A DNA stretch of 64,000 nucleotides from JACPUX01 sp964517465 (GTDB taxonomy: Bacteria > Pseudomonadota > Gammaproteobacteria > Burkholderiales > Casimicrobiaceae): positions 24,929 to 88,928 of the forward strand of contig CAZFEK010000010.1 of the NCBI GenBank assembly GCA_964517465.1. The letters run 5' to 3'. Of this stretch, positions 9,292 through 17,823 are shown piece by piece. Position numbers and translations under genes: made by a program. A model generated the notes under the pieces. The model worked only from the letters and a program-made list of their open reading frames with translations. It did not search any database and was not told the origin of the DNA. Position 1 is the stretch's first letter. Each line of letters opens with the position of its first letter.

Positions 9292-9910
9292 TGCGCACAC
9301 TCTCAACAAAGGCCCTGATCAGCGCGGCATCCTTGCGCGCCCGGGAAACTTCCACTCCGCTCGAAACATCCACCGCCCAGGGACGAACCTGACGCACTGC
9401 GCTTTCCACGTTTTCCGGACGCAAACCGCCTGAGAGCACGAGCGGCAATGGCAACGCGGGGGGAATCAAGGACCAATCGAAACACTCTCCGGTCCCGCCG
9501 GGAGATCCTGCGCGATAGCTATCGAGCAGCAGGCCGCGAGCGCAGCCGTAGCGGGAGGCGTATTGTAGCAAATCGGTGTCCGGCCGAACGCGCGCCGCCT
9601 TGAGAAAAGGCTTGCCAAAGCCTTCGCAAAACTCAGGCGTCTCGTCGCCATGAAACTGCAGGAGGTCCACCGGAAACGACTCCAGCACGCGTTCCACGAT
9701 CGCTTGCTCGGCATCGACGAACAACGCAACGGTAGTCAGGAAAGGCGGCAAAGATGCGGCGATCGCCCGGGCCGCGTCGATGCTCACGTACCGGCTGCTG
9801 CCCGGATAGAAATTCAGACCGATGGCATCGACCCCCGCCAAAGCGCAGGCTTCGGCATCCGCGGGGTGGGTAATACCGCACACTTTGATGCGAGTTCTCA
9901 TGGCATGCAT
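9278..9910 (-). CDS. trpF: Phosphoribosylanthranilate isomerase
   Basis: TrpF isomerises phosphoribosylanthranilate in tryptophan synthesis. The barrel start RTRIKVCGITHPADA holds the catalytic Cys, and LLLDSYRAGSPGGTG with LSGGLRPENV are the usual loops. I use the ATG at 9910 because a GGGAG site sits 6 bases before it; a TTG 6 bases upstream and an ATG 9 bases downstream are alternatives. It starts 2 bp after the truA stop and overlaps trpB. No trp leader or attenuator is seen. Confidence 0.94.
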   Translation of the reverse strand: MHAMRTRIKVCGITHPADAEACALAGVDAIGLNFYPGSSRYVSIDAARAIAASLPPFLTTVALFVDAEQAIVERVLESFPVDLLQFHGDETPEFCEGFGKPFLKAARVRPDTDLLQYASRYGCARGLLLDSYRAGSPGGTGECFDWSLIPPALPLPLVLSGGLRPENVESAVRQVRPWAVDVSSGVEVSRARKDAALIRAFVESVRNAEV

Positions 9911-9912
9911 AG

Positions 9913-10716
9913 TCAACTCCCAGGCGAGGCGACTCGGGCATCGCGCCGAGTTTCCGGCAAGCCGAAACAGGCATCGTAATCGCCGCCCAGCAGATAGAGC
10001 CCGTGAGGCGCAAAGGTAGGCGCGGCGAGCTCACGGCGGCGGGACGCCAGCACTTCACCGATCCACGCCGGCGGGTGGCGACCATTGCCCACATACACCA
10101 GCGAACCGACGATGTTGCGCACCATATGATGCAAAAAAGCATCGGCGGAAAACTCGAATCGCAAACTTTCCCCCTCGCGCCAGATCTCAAGCCGGCGCAA
10201 ATCACGCACCGGGGTCTTCGCCTGGCATTGCGCGGCGCGAAAGGCGCTGAAGTCGTGCCGCCCTTGCAGCAGAGCGGCCCCCGCCTGCATCGCCGCCAAA
10301 TCGAGCGGCCGGTGGTACCAGCCCACCGCGCCTTGGTCGAGACCCGGACGAACGGGCGAATTCTGCAGCAGGTAGAGGTAATGTCGCCCTCGGGCGCTGG
10401 CGCGAGCATGGAATGGGCTGGCCACCGGCACGGCCCAGCGCACGGCTACGGCGCCCGGCAGCGCGGCATTTACGCCGCGCACCCAGGCGCTCGGGGGCCG
10501 CGGCGCGTCACAATCGAAGTGCACGATCTGGAGGCAGGCGTGCACACCCGCATCAGTGCGGCCCAGAGGATGCGTTCGCACCGCCGCGCCGGCGATCTTC
10601 GCCAGCGCCGCTTCCAACGCGTCCTGCACGCCACGGCCGCTCGGTTGGGACTGCCAGCCGCAGAATGCTGTGCCCCGGTACTCCAGCCCGAGCGCCCAGC
10701 GCTGGCGCCCTTCCAT
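9913..10716 (-). CDS. truA: tRNA pseudouridine(38-40) synthase
   Basis: TruA makes pseudouridine at positions 38-40 of the tRNA anticodon arm. The catalytic aspartate is D55 in LGRTDAGVHA, and the N-terminus ALGLEYRGTAFCGWQ is characteristic. The frame is open far upstream (to 11373), but that region overlaps the neighbouring membrane gene and is not TruA-like. I start at MEGRQRW; an ATG at 10752, overlapping the upstream gene, is possible. At 267 residues the length is normal. truA before trpF is a common betaproteobacterial order. Confidence 0.94.
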   Translation of the reverse strand: MEGRQRWALGLEYRGTAFCGWQSQPSGRGVQDALEAALAKIAGAAVRTHPLGRTDAGVHACLQIVHFDCDAPRPPSAWVRGVNAALPGAVAVRWAVPVASPFHARASARGRHYLYLLQNSPVRPGLDQGAVGWYHRPLDLAAMQAGAALLQGRHDFSAFRAAQCQAKTPVRDLRRLEIWREGESLRFEFSADAFLHHMVRNIVGSLVYVGNGRHPPAWIGEVLASRRRELAAPTFAPHGLYLLGGDYDACFGLPETRRDARVASPGS

Positions 10717-10733
10717 GGCGCGCCAAGTTTCGC

Positions 10734-11336
10734 TCACCGGCCGATCAGCCATGCCGCAAGGAAAACCGCCAGCGCGGCTCCGCATCCGCAGAGTTCTTCC
10801 GCGTTCATTCGCGGAGTTACCGGCACTACCATCGGGGATGGCAACGGCTCCGCGAGCGGCTCGGCGAGCACGGCCCAGCAATCGCGCCCGCGCAAGCTCT
10901 CGAGAGCATGAAGTGTCAGGGCCAGGCGCAGCCCTAGCCGCTGGCCGGCACTCCCGAAAAAACCGGCCAGGCTCGAGAAACCGGCCGCTCGCTGCGGCAA
11001 GTCCAGCGCCGCAGGAAGCGCCGCGTAGAGCAGGACCACCGCCAGCAAGCGAGCGGTCTGTTGGAGCGCAAACTGCATCCCTTCGCGGCTGGGGAGAAAC
11101 TCGAACCAGCCTTCCAAGAGCGGGCGCCCGGGTACCGGCCAGGCCACGCAGGCGAGCGTGGCCAAAAACAACCATTTGAGCCGCCAAATCTGTCCCATTG
11201 CACGGGCCGCCATCGGGCGCAAAGGAAATCGCCACCAGCCAAATGCGAGGTAGGACGCAACGGCGACGGCCGCTCCCAGAGGCGGCAAGGCAGCCGCAGC
11301 GATGGCACCGAGAAGGAAGGCAAATAACACGGTCAT
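10734..11336 (-). CDS. Integral membrane protein, weakly EcfT/CbiQ-like
   Basis: This 200-residue protein has several hydrophobic segments: about residues 3-30, 52-70, 100-115 and the C-terminal 185-198. A basic stretch around RMAARAMGQIWRLKW lies between them. The layout, with LPPLG early and a long hydrophobic helix followed by LESLRGRD, faintly recalls the transmembrane subunit of energy-coupling transporters. I see no ATPase partner nearby, so no function is assigned. It sits between fimV and truA on the same strand, with its stop 17 bp before the chosen truA start. Confidence 0.6.
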   Translation of the reverse strand: MTVLFAFLLGAIAAAALPPLGAAVAVASYLAFGWWRFPLRPMAARAMGQIWRLKWLFLATLACVAWPVPGRPLLEGWFEFLPSREGMQFALQQTARLLAVVLLYAALPAALDLPQRAAGFSSLAGFFGSAGQRLGLRLALTLHALESLRGRDCWAVLAEPLAEPLPSPMVVPVTPRMNAEELCGCGAALAVFLAAWLIGR

Positions 11337-11397
11337 GACTTGCGCGTGTATAACGACCACAGGTGCTGATCATAACGCGGATGGGTCTTGCGCACGC

Positions 11398-11434
11398 CCA
11401 AAAAAGAGCCGGCGGGGGAGACCGCCCGCCGGCT
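11398..11434 (-). terminator. Intrinsic terminator downstream of fimV
   Basis: On the minus strand a ten-base stem (AGCCGGCGGG at 11425-11434 pairing with 11407-11416) has an eight-base loop and is followed by CTTTTTTGG. It lies 18 bp past the fimV stop and should end the fimV transcript, separating it from the truA-trp-accD run. Confidence 0.88.
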
Positions 11435-11451
11435 GATGGAGTGTGCCGATT

Positions 11452-14223
11452 TCAGTGCAGACGATCGAGCATCGTCTGCGCCTCTTTTTTCTGTCCTTCG
11501 TCGCCTTCATGCAAAACTTCGCGCAGGATTTCGCGTGCGCCCTCGATGTCGCCCATTTCCTGATAGGCCTTGGCCAAATCAAGCTTGGTCGCGGCATCGT
11601 GCCACTGGCCGTCGAGCACTGAGGGGGTCGGATCCTCGAAGGGAATTCGATCCGGGTCGAAGCTGAGATCCAGCTTGTCCAAATCCAGGCCCGCAGTCGT
11701 TTGCATCGCCGCCGCGGGAGCAGCAGGCTTGGGCGCGGGCGCCGTTTTGGCCGCCGGAGCAGCTGGCGCGCTCGCGGCCGCGGGCGCCGCAATCTCCATG
11801 GCCAATTCCGGCTCGGGAATACGGATTTCAGGCAACGCGGCGGCCTTGGCCGGGGCTACGGCCGGAGCCGGCTTGAAGCCCGGTTCGTCCCAGTCGAGGT
11901 CGTCGAGTTTCACCGTGTCATCCAGGCTGGGCCGGGAAATCGTAGCCGGCGTCTGCGTCGCCGGCGGCTGCGTCGGTGCCACGGTCCGCGGCGCCAATTC
12001 ATCCAAGCTGAAATCCAGCGCTTCGAACTCTTTTACCGCCGCGACCTCTTGCCCACGAGCCGTGGGCTGTTCCTCGGCCCCCAAAGCAGGTGAGACCGAG
12101 AAAGTTTGCGTGCGGTCGGGAGCGAACTTGAGCTCCGGCATTTCCGGCTCGGGCGCCGGCTGCGAAGGCACCAAAGTGTCCGCCTCGTCGGGGACGCTGA
12201 CCACAGTCGCGATTTCGCTGGCCGCCGAGCCTTCAGGCGCCGCATACAAGGCGTTTTTCGGATCCAGCTGACGCCCCAAGGTTGCCGCCTTCTCCCAGGC
12301 CTCGCCCTGACCCTTGCAAACCCCGTAGAACTCTTGCGCCAAGGTCTCGAAGGCCGCCACTTTGTTGTGCTGGGCTTGAATTTCGAGCAGCTTGAGATAA
12401 ACCTCTTGCCGATTCGGATCCTTCTGCAGCGCATCGCGGAGGATTTCCTCGGCTTGCGCATCGCGCCCGTAAGCCAGGTAAACCTCGGCCTCGGCAATCG
12501 GATCGACCTCGTCGGTGTCGATATTACCCAGGCCCTGACGGCTGAAGCCCGTGGTCAGCGAATTGTCGCCGGTATTGACCACCCCACCGCCAGTGTTGCC
12601 GAAAACGGTGTTGGTCTTGATGTCGGTGCCGGTAAGAATGCTGTCCTCGTAGCTTGCGGCCGGGCGACGGCGGCGAGCGGCGAGGAAGGCCCAGGCGCCA
12701 CCGAGCAGAATGATGGCTCCGCCGCCGCCAAAGACCATTACCGGGTCGGCGAAGAGATCCTCGTACCACGCGGGTTCTTCGACCGGTTTCATCGGCGCAG
12801 GGGGCGCTTTGGGCGCGGCCTTGGGGGGTTCAGCGGCTTTAGGCGCCTCTGCCGCCTTGGGCGGCGTTTCGGCCTTGGGCGGTTCCGGCGGCGGCGCTTC
12901 GGCTTTCGCGGGCTCGGGTTTCGGGGGTTCCGCGGCTTTCGGGGGCTCGGCCGGTTTTGGCGTTTCCTCGGCCTTGGGCGCCACCGGAGCGACGGCCACT
13001 TGGGTCGGCGCCGGGCTCGGCACTGGAGCGACGGCCGGAGCGGGGGTGGGCGCCGGGGCTTGCTTCGCGGCTTGCGCGGTCTTCTGCAGATCGGCAAGTT
13101 CCTTGTTCTTCAGGTCAACCAGCTTCTGCAGGTCTTTGACGGTCTTCTCGAGATCCGTTACGCGCGCATTGGCTTCTCGCAGCGCGCGTTCAGTCGCCGC
13201 ATTGTCTTCGGCAATCGCAGCAGCGGCAGCCTTGCCTTTGCCGGTTTTCCCGCCGGCGGCTCCGTCGGCACGGGATACTTTCAATTGATCGCCACTTGGC
13301 GCGGCCTGCGCGGTATCTTCCACCGCGGTGGTGATGCGACCGCTAGCCGCGGCGCCGACCCCTTCGCTCTGCGAGGTCGTGGGCGCGCCCGCGACGCGAT
13401 CGCGGTAAGCCCGCCAATCCGAGGCTTGAATGCGCACCAGTTTGGTGGCCTCGTTGCCGGCTACGGCCGCGGCCTGGTCAGCGCTCGGAACGGCCAGGGT
13501 CTGCCCGGTGCGCAGCCGATTCATGTTCTTGCCATCAAACGCGCCCGGGTTGCTTTGGAACAAAACGACCAGCATCTGCTCGAGCGTCACGCCTTCCGGT
13601 TTCACCTGGCGCGCGATCTTGCCCAAGGTGTCGCCCTTTTTGGTCGGGCCGTACTGGTCGCCAGCCGCCGGTTCGGGGGCTGGCTTGGCTTCAATCGGGG
13701 CGGCGACGCTGGCCGGTGCAGTGGTGGTCGCGGCTGGAGGCGGGGGTGGCTCGACACTCAGGCCCCGCGGCGCGGCGACGGCCGCAGCCACCGGCGCGGG
13801 CGCGGGCGCCGGAGCTGGAACGTAGCCGGGGGGGTCGAGTAAAAAGGTATATTCACGCAGCAGTCTGCCGGCAGCCCAATTCACTTCCAATAAGAGGCCG
13901 ATATAGGGCTCATTGATGGGCTGGGTGCTCGTCAGCTTGAAGCTGGCCTTGCCTTCTTTGCTTCGGTCCAGGGTCACTTTGACGCGCGTCAGCGCCGACT
14001 GGTATTCCAAACCGTTTTGGCGATAAGCCGCTGGATCAGCGACCTTGGCCGCCAAACTTTCCAGCTCCTCTTTGGTCGCGGAAACCACCTCGATTTCGGC
14101 GACCAGCGCCTGTCCCAGGCCAGAACTGACGACCAGCTTGCCGAGCGCCACGGCAAACGCGGGCACAGGAAGCGCAAGCATTCCCGCCAAAAGACAGTAT
14201 GAAATGTTCGGTTTGAGCCTCAT
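11452..14223 (-). CDS. fimV: FimV-like pilus assembly / polar hub protein
   Basis: This 923-residue protein matches FimV in layout. It has a signal peptide (about 1-25, ending FAVALG), an N-terminal FimV domain, a LysM peptidoglycan-binding domain (about 190-248, YGPTKKGDTLGKIARQ to TGQTLAVPS), a coiled coil (about 340-390), and an Ala/Pro/Lys/Glu-rich linker (about 390-475). One membrane segment follows (about 485-510), then an acidic cytoplasmic tail ending in a TPR-like domain. FimV scaffolds type IV pilus assembly and polar localisation in relatives. The GGGGAAGGC before the ATG supports the start. It lies between asd and truA, its usual place. Confidence 0.9.
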   Translation of the reverse strand: MRLKPNISYCLLAGMLALPVPAFAVALGKLVVSSGLGQALVAEIEVVSATKEELESLAAKVADPAAYRQNGLEYQSALTRVKVTLDRSKEGKASFKLTSTQPINEPYIGLLLEVNWAAGRLLREYTFLLDPPGYVPAPAPAPAPVAAAVAAPRGLSVEPPPPPAATTTAPASVAAPIEAKPAPEPAAGDQYGPTKKGDTLGKIARQVKPEGVTLEQMLVVLFQSNPGAFDGKNMNRLRTGQTLAVPSADQAAAVAGNEATKLVRIQASDWRAYRDRVAGAPTTSQSEGVGAAASGRITTAVEDTAQAAPSGDQLKVSRADGAAGGKTGKGKAAAAAIAEDNAATERALREANARVTDLEKTVKDLQKLVDLKNKELADLQKTAQAAKQAPAPTPAPAVAPVPSPAPTQVAVAPVAPKAEETPKPAEPPKAAEPPKPEPAKAEAPPPEPPKAETPPKAAEAPKAAEPPKAAPKAPPAPMKPVEEPAWYEDLFADPVMVFGGGGAIILLGGAWAFLAARRRRPAASYEDSILTGTDIKTNTVFGNTGGGVVNTGDNSLTTGFSRQGLGNIDTDEVDPIAEAEVYLAYGRDAQAEEILRDALQKDPNRQEVYLKLLEIQAQHNKVAAFETLAQEFYGVCKGQGEAWEKAATLGRQLDPKNALYAAPEGSAASEIATVVSVPDEADTLVPSQPAPEPEMPELKFAPDRTQTFSVSPALGAEEQPTARGQEVAAVKEFEALDFSLDELAPRTVAPTQPPATQTPATISRPSLDDTVKLDDLDWDEPGFKPAPAVAPAKAAALPEIRIPEPELAMEIAAPAAASAPAAPAAKTAPAPKPAAPAAAMQTTAGLDLDKLDLSFDPDRIPFEDPTPSVLDGQWHDAATKLDLAKAYQEMGDIEGAREILREVLHEGDEGQKKEAQTMLDRLH

Positions 14224-14621
14224 GCCTTCCCCTGGAGTCTTCTCCTACGAAGCTAAATTAACATCATAGAGTTAGGCTTGCAAGCTAATCCACGTTGTTA
14301 GAAACCAAATTAGCCACTTTTGTCACCCCTTGTGTGACCGGGGGACTTCGAGGCGGAGTTCAGACAAAAACCGCGGCGGGTCGGGCTGACCACGATGGCT
14401 GGCGTTAGCTCAGGACTGAAAACCCTAGATATTGTGGCCTCCATACGCCCCTCTGCTACGCAAAGAGGCCGCTCCCGAGCTTGCGCTCACGGCGCTTGGC
14501 CACACCCTCCGCGCGGCCAATGGTGTTGCAAAGACGCCCAAGCACCAAGGGCAGCGGCGAGGTTTTGCTCCCGCGGAGGCCTACCTGGCACCGTCTCTCG
14601 GGCAGTTTCATGCCAATGTCG
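14224..14621 (-). other. Gene-free region between asd and fimV
   Basis: These 398 bases hold no convincing gene. The fimV-proximal 100 bases are AT-rich compared with the surroundings and should contain the fimV promoter; a TATGAT that could be a -10 box lies about 40 bases upstream of the fimV start, but no good -35 was found. The remainder is GC-rich, with a weak imperfect inverted repeat around 14450-14470 that lacks a T-run. Confidence 0.5.
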
Positions 14622-15734
14622 TCAATGCTCCAACAAAATGCGCAGCATGCGCCGCAGGGGTTCCGCGGCCCCCCAAAGCAACTGATCGCCCACCGTAAAC
14701 GCGCTGAGGTATTCCTCTCCCATCGCCAGCTTGCGCAGGCGGCCGACCGGCACGGTCAACTTGCCCGTCACGGCGGCCGGAGTAAGTTCCTTGATCGTTG
14801 CGTCGCGCTGATTGGGCACCACGCGGACCCAATCATTCGCTTGGGCGATGAGGCCTTCGAGATCCGAGAGGGGAACATCTTTCTTCAGCTTGATGGTCAA
14901 CGCCTGACTGTGGCAGCGCATCGCGCCGATACGCACGCACAGCCCGTCGATCGGCGTCGGGTGCGCGCTGCGACCCAGGATCTTGTTGCCCTCGGCACCG
15001 CCTTTCCATTCTTCGCGGCTCATGCCGTTGCCTAGATCTTTGTCGATCCAGGGAATGAGGCTCCCGGCCAGTGGAACGCCAAACTGCGCCGTGGGGAAAC
15101 GCTCGTCGCGCAGAATGCCCGCCACCTCGCGATCGATCTCCAGGATCGCCGATGCCGGGTCGTCCAGCAGGGATTTGGCCACTCGATGCGCCTCGCCCAT
15201 TTGCTGCAAAAGCTCGCGCATGTTTTGCGCGCCGGCACCCGAAGCCGCCTGGTAGGTCATGGCCGTCGCCCATTCCACCAAACCGCATTCGAACAGCCCT
15301 CCCAGTGCCATGAGCATCAGGCTTACCGTGCAGTTGCCGCCGATGTAGTCTTTGATGCCGCGAGCCAAGGCCTCATCGATTACCTGGCGATTGACGGGGT
15401 CAAGAATGATGATGGCATCATCCTTCATGCGCAGCGTGGATGCCGCGTCGATCCAGTAACCCTTCCAGCCGGCGGCGCGCAGTTGCGGATAGATCGCAGT
15501 GGTGTAATCACCGCCCTGGCAGGAGATGATGACCTCCATGCCTTTGAGCGCGGCAAGGTCGCCGGCATCTTTGAGCGGCGCCGTCTCCTTGCCTATGGCC
15601 GGCCCCGCGCCGCCCGCTTGCGAAGTGCTGAAGAATACCGGCTCGATCAAATCAAAGTCGCGCTCTTCCTGCATGCGCTGCATCAGGACCGAACCCACCA
15701 TTCCCCGCCAACCTACCAGACCTACTCGCTTCAT
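14622..15734 (-). CDS. asd: Aspartate-semialdehyde dehydrogenase
   Basis: Asd reduces aspartyl phosphate to aspartate semialdehyde, feeding lysine/diaminopimelate, threonine and methionine synthesis. The NADP loop VGLVGWRGMVGSVL lies at residues 4-17. The catalytic cysteine is C135 in GGNCTVSLML, followed by the extended ASGAGAQNMRELL segment seen in the gamma/betaproteobacterial form. At 370 residues the length is standard. It lies 78 bp after leuB on the same strand, a frequent arrangement in this class. Confidence 0.96.
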   Translation of the reverse strand: MKRVGLVGWRGMVGSVLMQRMQEERDFDLIEPVFFSTSQAGGAGPAIGKETAPLKDAGDLAALKGMEVIISCQGGDYTTAIYPQLRAAGWKGYWIDAASTLRMKDDAIIILDPVNRQVIDEALARGIKDYIGGNCTVSLMLMALGGLFECGLVEWATAMTYQAASGAGAQNMRELLQQMGEAHRVAKSLLDDPASAILEIDREVAGILRDERFPTAQFGVPLAGSLIPWIDKDLGNGMSREEWKGGAEGNKILGRSAHPTPIDGLCVRIGAMRCHSQALTIKLKKDVPLSDLEGLIAQANDWVRVVPNQRDATIKELTPAAVTGKLTVPVGRLRKLAMGEEYLSAFTVGDQLLWGAAEPLRRMLRILLEH

Positions 15735-15812
15735 TGCTGCACCTGTCTAAGGAGAAATCGCCTCCAATTGCGGGGAACCGCCCTCGCGCGTTTTCTGCGG
15801 GTCGAGGTCGGG

Positions 15813-16889
15813 CTAGCCGGGCGCCCTGATCGCCGCAATCACCGCATCACCCATCGCCACCGTGCCGATTGCGGTTTCCCCGGGCAAGGCAATGTCGCCG
15901 GTGCGATGCCCCAAGGCCAGCGCTTTGCGCACCGCAGCGTCGATGCGGCTTGCCAAATCCTCGCGCGCAATGCTGTAGCGAAAAAGCATGGCCAAGGAAA
16001 GAATCGTCGCCAGGGGATTGGCTTTGTCCTGCCCGGCAATATCCGGCGCCGATCCATGGCAAGGCTCGTAAAGGCCCTTGTTGTTGGCATCGAGCGAAGC
16101 CGACGGCAGCATGCCGATCGAACCGGCAAGCATCGATGCCTCGTCGGACAAGATGTCACCGAAAAGATTGCCGGTAACGATCACGTCGAACTGCTTGGGT
16201 GTCCGCACCAGTTGCATCGCCGCGTTGTCGACGTACATATGCGAGAGCACCACGTCGGGGTAGTTCTTCGCCTCATCGGTGACGATCTCGCGCCAGTAAA
16301 GACTGGTCTCCAAGACATTGGCCTTGTCCACCGAGCACAGGCGCCGGCCGCGTTTTCTGGCCGCGTCGAAACCGACGCGGGCGATGCGCCGAATCTCCGA
16401 TTCGGCATAGTGCATGGTGTCGAAACCTTCGGTCTCGCCGGAATCATTCTGCCTGCGGCCGCGAGGCTGGCCAAAATAGATGTCGCCGGTCAGCTCGCGC
16501 ACGATCAGGATGTCCAGCCCCGCCACTACTTCGGGTTTCAGGCTCGACGACGCAACGAGTTCTGGATAGAGGATCGCGGGACGCAAATTGGCAAACAGGC
16601 CCAGCGCTTTTCGTATCCCGAGTATGCCTTGCTCCGGTCGGACCTCGCGCGGCAAACGGTCATACTGAGGGCCGCCGACCGCGCCGAGCAAAATGGCATC
16701 GGCGGCCTTGGCCAAGCGCTGCGTGGATTCGGGAAAAGGGTGGCCTTCGGCGTCATAGGCGGCCCCGCCCAGATGGCCGCAATCGAGTTCGATCTTTTCG
16801 CCTTCGGCGCGGAAGATCTCCAGCACGCGCACCGCCTGGGTGATGATTTCAGGCCCGATGCCGTCGCCGGGCAGAATGGCAATTTTCAT
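15813..16889 (-). CDS. leuB: 3-isopropylmalate dehydrogenase
   Basis: LeuB performs the NAD-dependent oxidative decarboxylation of 3-isopropylmalate in leucine synthesis. I start at MKIAILPGDGIGPEI, the family N-terminus, 1 bp after the leuD stop; the frame is open 44 codons upstream inside leuD. The substrate block REQGILGIRKALGLFANLRP and the metal-binding YVDNAAMQLV and SDEASM segments are present. The length is 358 residues. Confidence 0.97.
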   Translation of the reverse strand: MKIAILPGDGIGPEIITQAVRVLEIFRAEGEKIELDCGHLGGAAYDAEGHPFPESTQRLAKAADAILLGAVGGPQYDRLPREVRPEQGILGIRKALGLFANLRPAILYPELVASSSLKPEVVAGLDILIVRELTGDIYFGQPRGRRQNDSGETEGFDTMHYAESEIRRIARVGFDAARKRGRRLCSVDKANVLETSLYWREIVTDEAKNYPDVVLSHMYVDNAAMQLVRTPKQFDVIVTGNLFGDILSDEASMLAGSIGMLPSASLDANNKGLYEPCHGSAPDIAGQDKANPLATILSLAMLFRYSIAREDLASRIDAAVRKALALGHRTGDIALPGETAIGTVAMGDAVIAAIRAPG

Positions 16890-16890
16890 A

Positions 16891-17526
16891 TCAAAACACC
16901 CAGGGCTGTTCTGCCTTGCGCCGCTCTTCAAAATCTCGGATGGCATCGGCGTGTTTGAGCGTGAGTCCGATGTCATCCAACCCGTTGACGAGGCAGTGCT
17001 TGCGAAAAGGATCGATGCCAAAGTGATAACGCTCGCCGCCGGGCACTGCCACCTCTTCGGCCGGAAGATCGATAGTCAGGCGAAAACCCGGCTGCGCAAG
17101 GGTGAGCTGAAACAAGCGATCGACGATCTGGGCGCCGAGGACGACAGGCAGCAAGCCGTTCTTGAAGCAGTTGTTGAAGAAGATGTCGGCGAAGGAAGGC
17201 GCAATGACCGCGCGGAATCCGAAATCGGACAGCGCCCAGGGCGCATGCTCCCGGCTTGATCCACAGCCGAAGTTCTCTCGCGCCAAAAGGATGCTGGCGC
17301 CTTGATATCGCTCCTGATTGAGCACGAAATTGGGATTGCGCGGCCGGCGTGAATTGTCTATGCCGGGCTCGCCGTGATCCAGATAGCGCCACTCGTCGAA
17401 CAAGTTGGGACCGAAGCCCGAGCGCTTGATCGACTTCAAGAACTGCTTGGGAATGATGGCGTCGGTATCGACGTTGGAACGGTCGAGCGGTGCGACCAAT
17501 CCCTGGTGTTGCGTAAACGGCTGCAT
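16891..17526 (-). CDS. leuD: 3-isopropylmalate dehydratase small subunit
   Basis: LeuD is the swivelling small subunit of isopropylmalate isomerase, the partner of LeuC. The signature NFGCGSSREHAPWAL is present near residue 85, and the N-terminal DRSNVDTDAIIPKQFL fits. Its length of 211 residues is typical of the proteobacterial form. It ends 1 bp before leuB. A gap of 123 bp, with the entericidin-like gene beyond it, separates it from leuC. Confidence 0.96.
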   Translation of the reverse strand: MQPFTQHQGLVAPLDRSNVDTDAIIPKQFLKSIKRSGFGPNLFDEWRYLDHGEPGIDNSRRPRNPNFVLNQERYQGASILLARENFGCGSSREHAPWALSDFGFRAVIAPSFADIFFNNCFKNGLLPVVLGAQIVDRLFQLTLAQPGFRLTIDLPAEEVAVPGGERYHFGIDPFRKHCLVNGLDDIGLTLKHADAIRDFEERRKAEQPWVF

Positions 17527-17649
17527 CTTCAGCTTTCAATCGCCCGCGGCCTTTCGGGCACGGGACCTCAAAACGGGAGCGGAGCGAATGCTTCCTTGAC
17601 CTAGGCGCTGATGAACAAATCGTCGCCTGACAGACTTACTGACCCGCAC

Positions 17650-17811
17650 TCACTGCGATTTCTCTTCCTTGTCCTTGGATTTCTTGGTCGCGGCATCCTG
17701 AATCTTGGACCCCACCTTTTCCACGTCTTTGCCCACGCCCGCAACCGTATTGCAACCAGCGAGCATCCACCCGAACCAGGCGATCAGCGCAGCAGCAAAA
17801 AAGCGTTTCAT
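17650..17811 (-). CDS. Entericidin A/B family lipoprotein
   Basis: This 53-residue lipoprotein begins MKRFFAAALIAWFGWMLAGC, with a signal peptide and the lipobox LAGC placing the lipidated cysteine at position 20. The mature part NTVAGVGKDVEKVGSKIQDA is followed by a Lys/Glu-rich tail. The NT-x-x-G-x-G-x-D pattern is that of entericidins, small cell-envelope lipoproteins. A strong GGAGGG lies 6 bases before the ATG. It occupies the space between leuC (stop 12 bp upstream) and leuD, a position known for this family in betaproteobacteria. A role in leucine synthesis is not implied. Confidence 0.88.
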   Translation of the reverse strand: MKRFFAAALIAWFGWMLAGCNTVAGVGKDVEKVGSKIQDAATKKSKDKEEKSQ

Positions 17812-17823
17812 GTCATGCCCTCC

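Noticed and set aside
10752..11373. 486-residue version of truA
   Set aside because: The extra N-terminal residues overlap the neighbouring membrane protein gene in another frame and have no TruA similarity.
12106..13842. 578-codon open frame on the plus strand
   Set aside because: It is antisense to fimV and arises from the GC-rich Ala/Pro repeats there; composition is Arg/Gly/Leu-rich with no domain.
15186..16958. 590-codon plus-strand frame across asd and leuB
   Set aside because: It is antisense to two well-supported enzymes and spans their intergenic gap.
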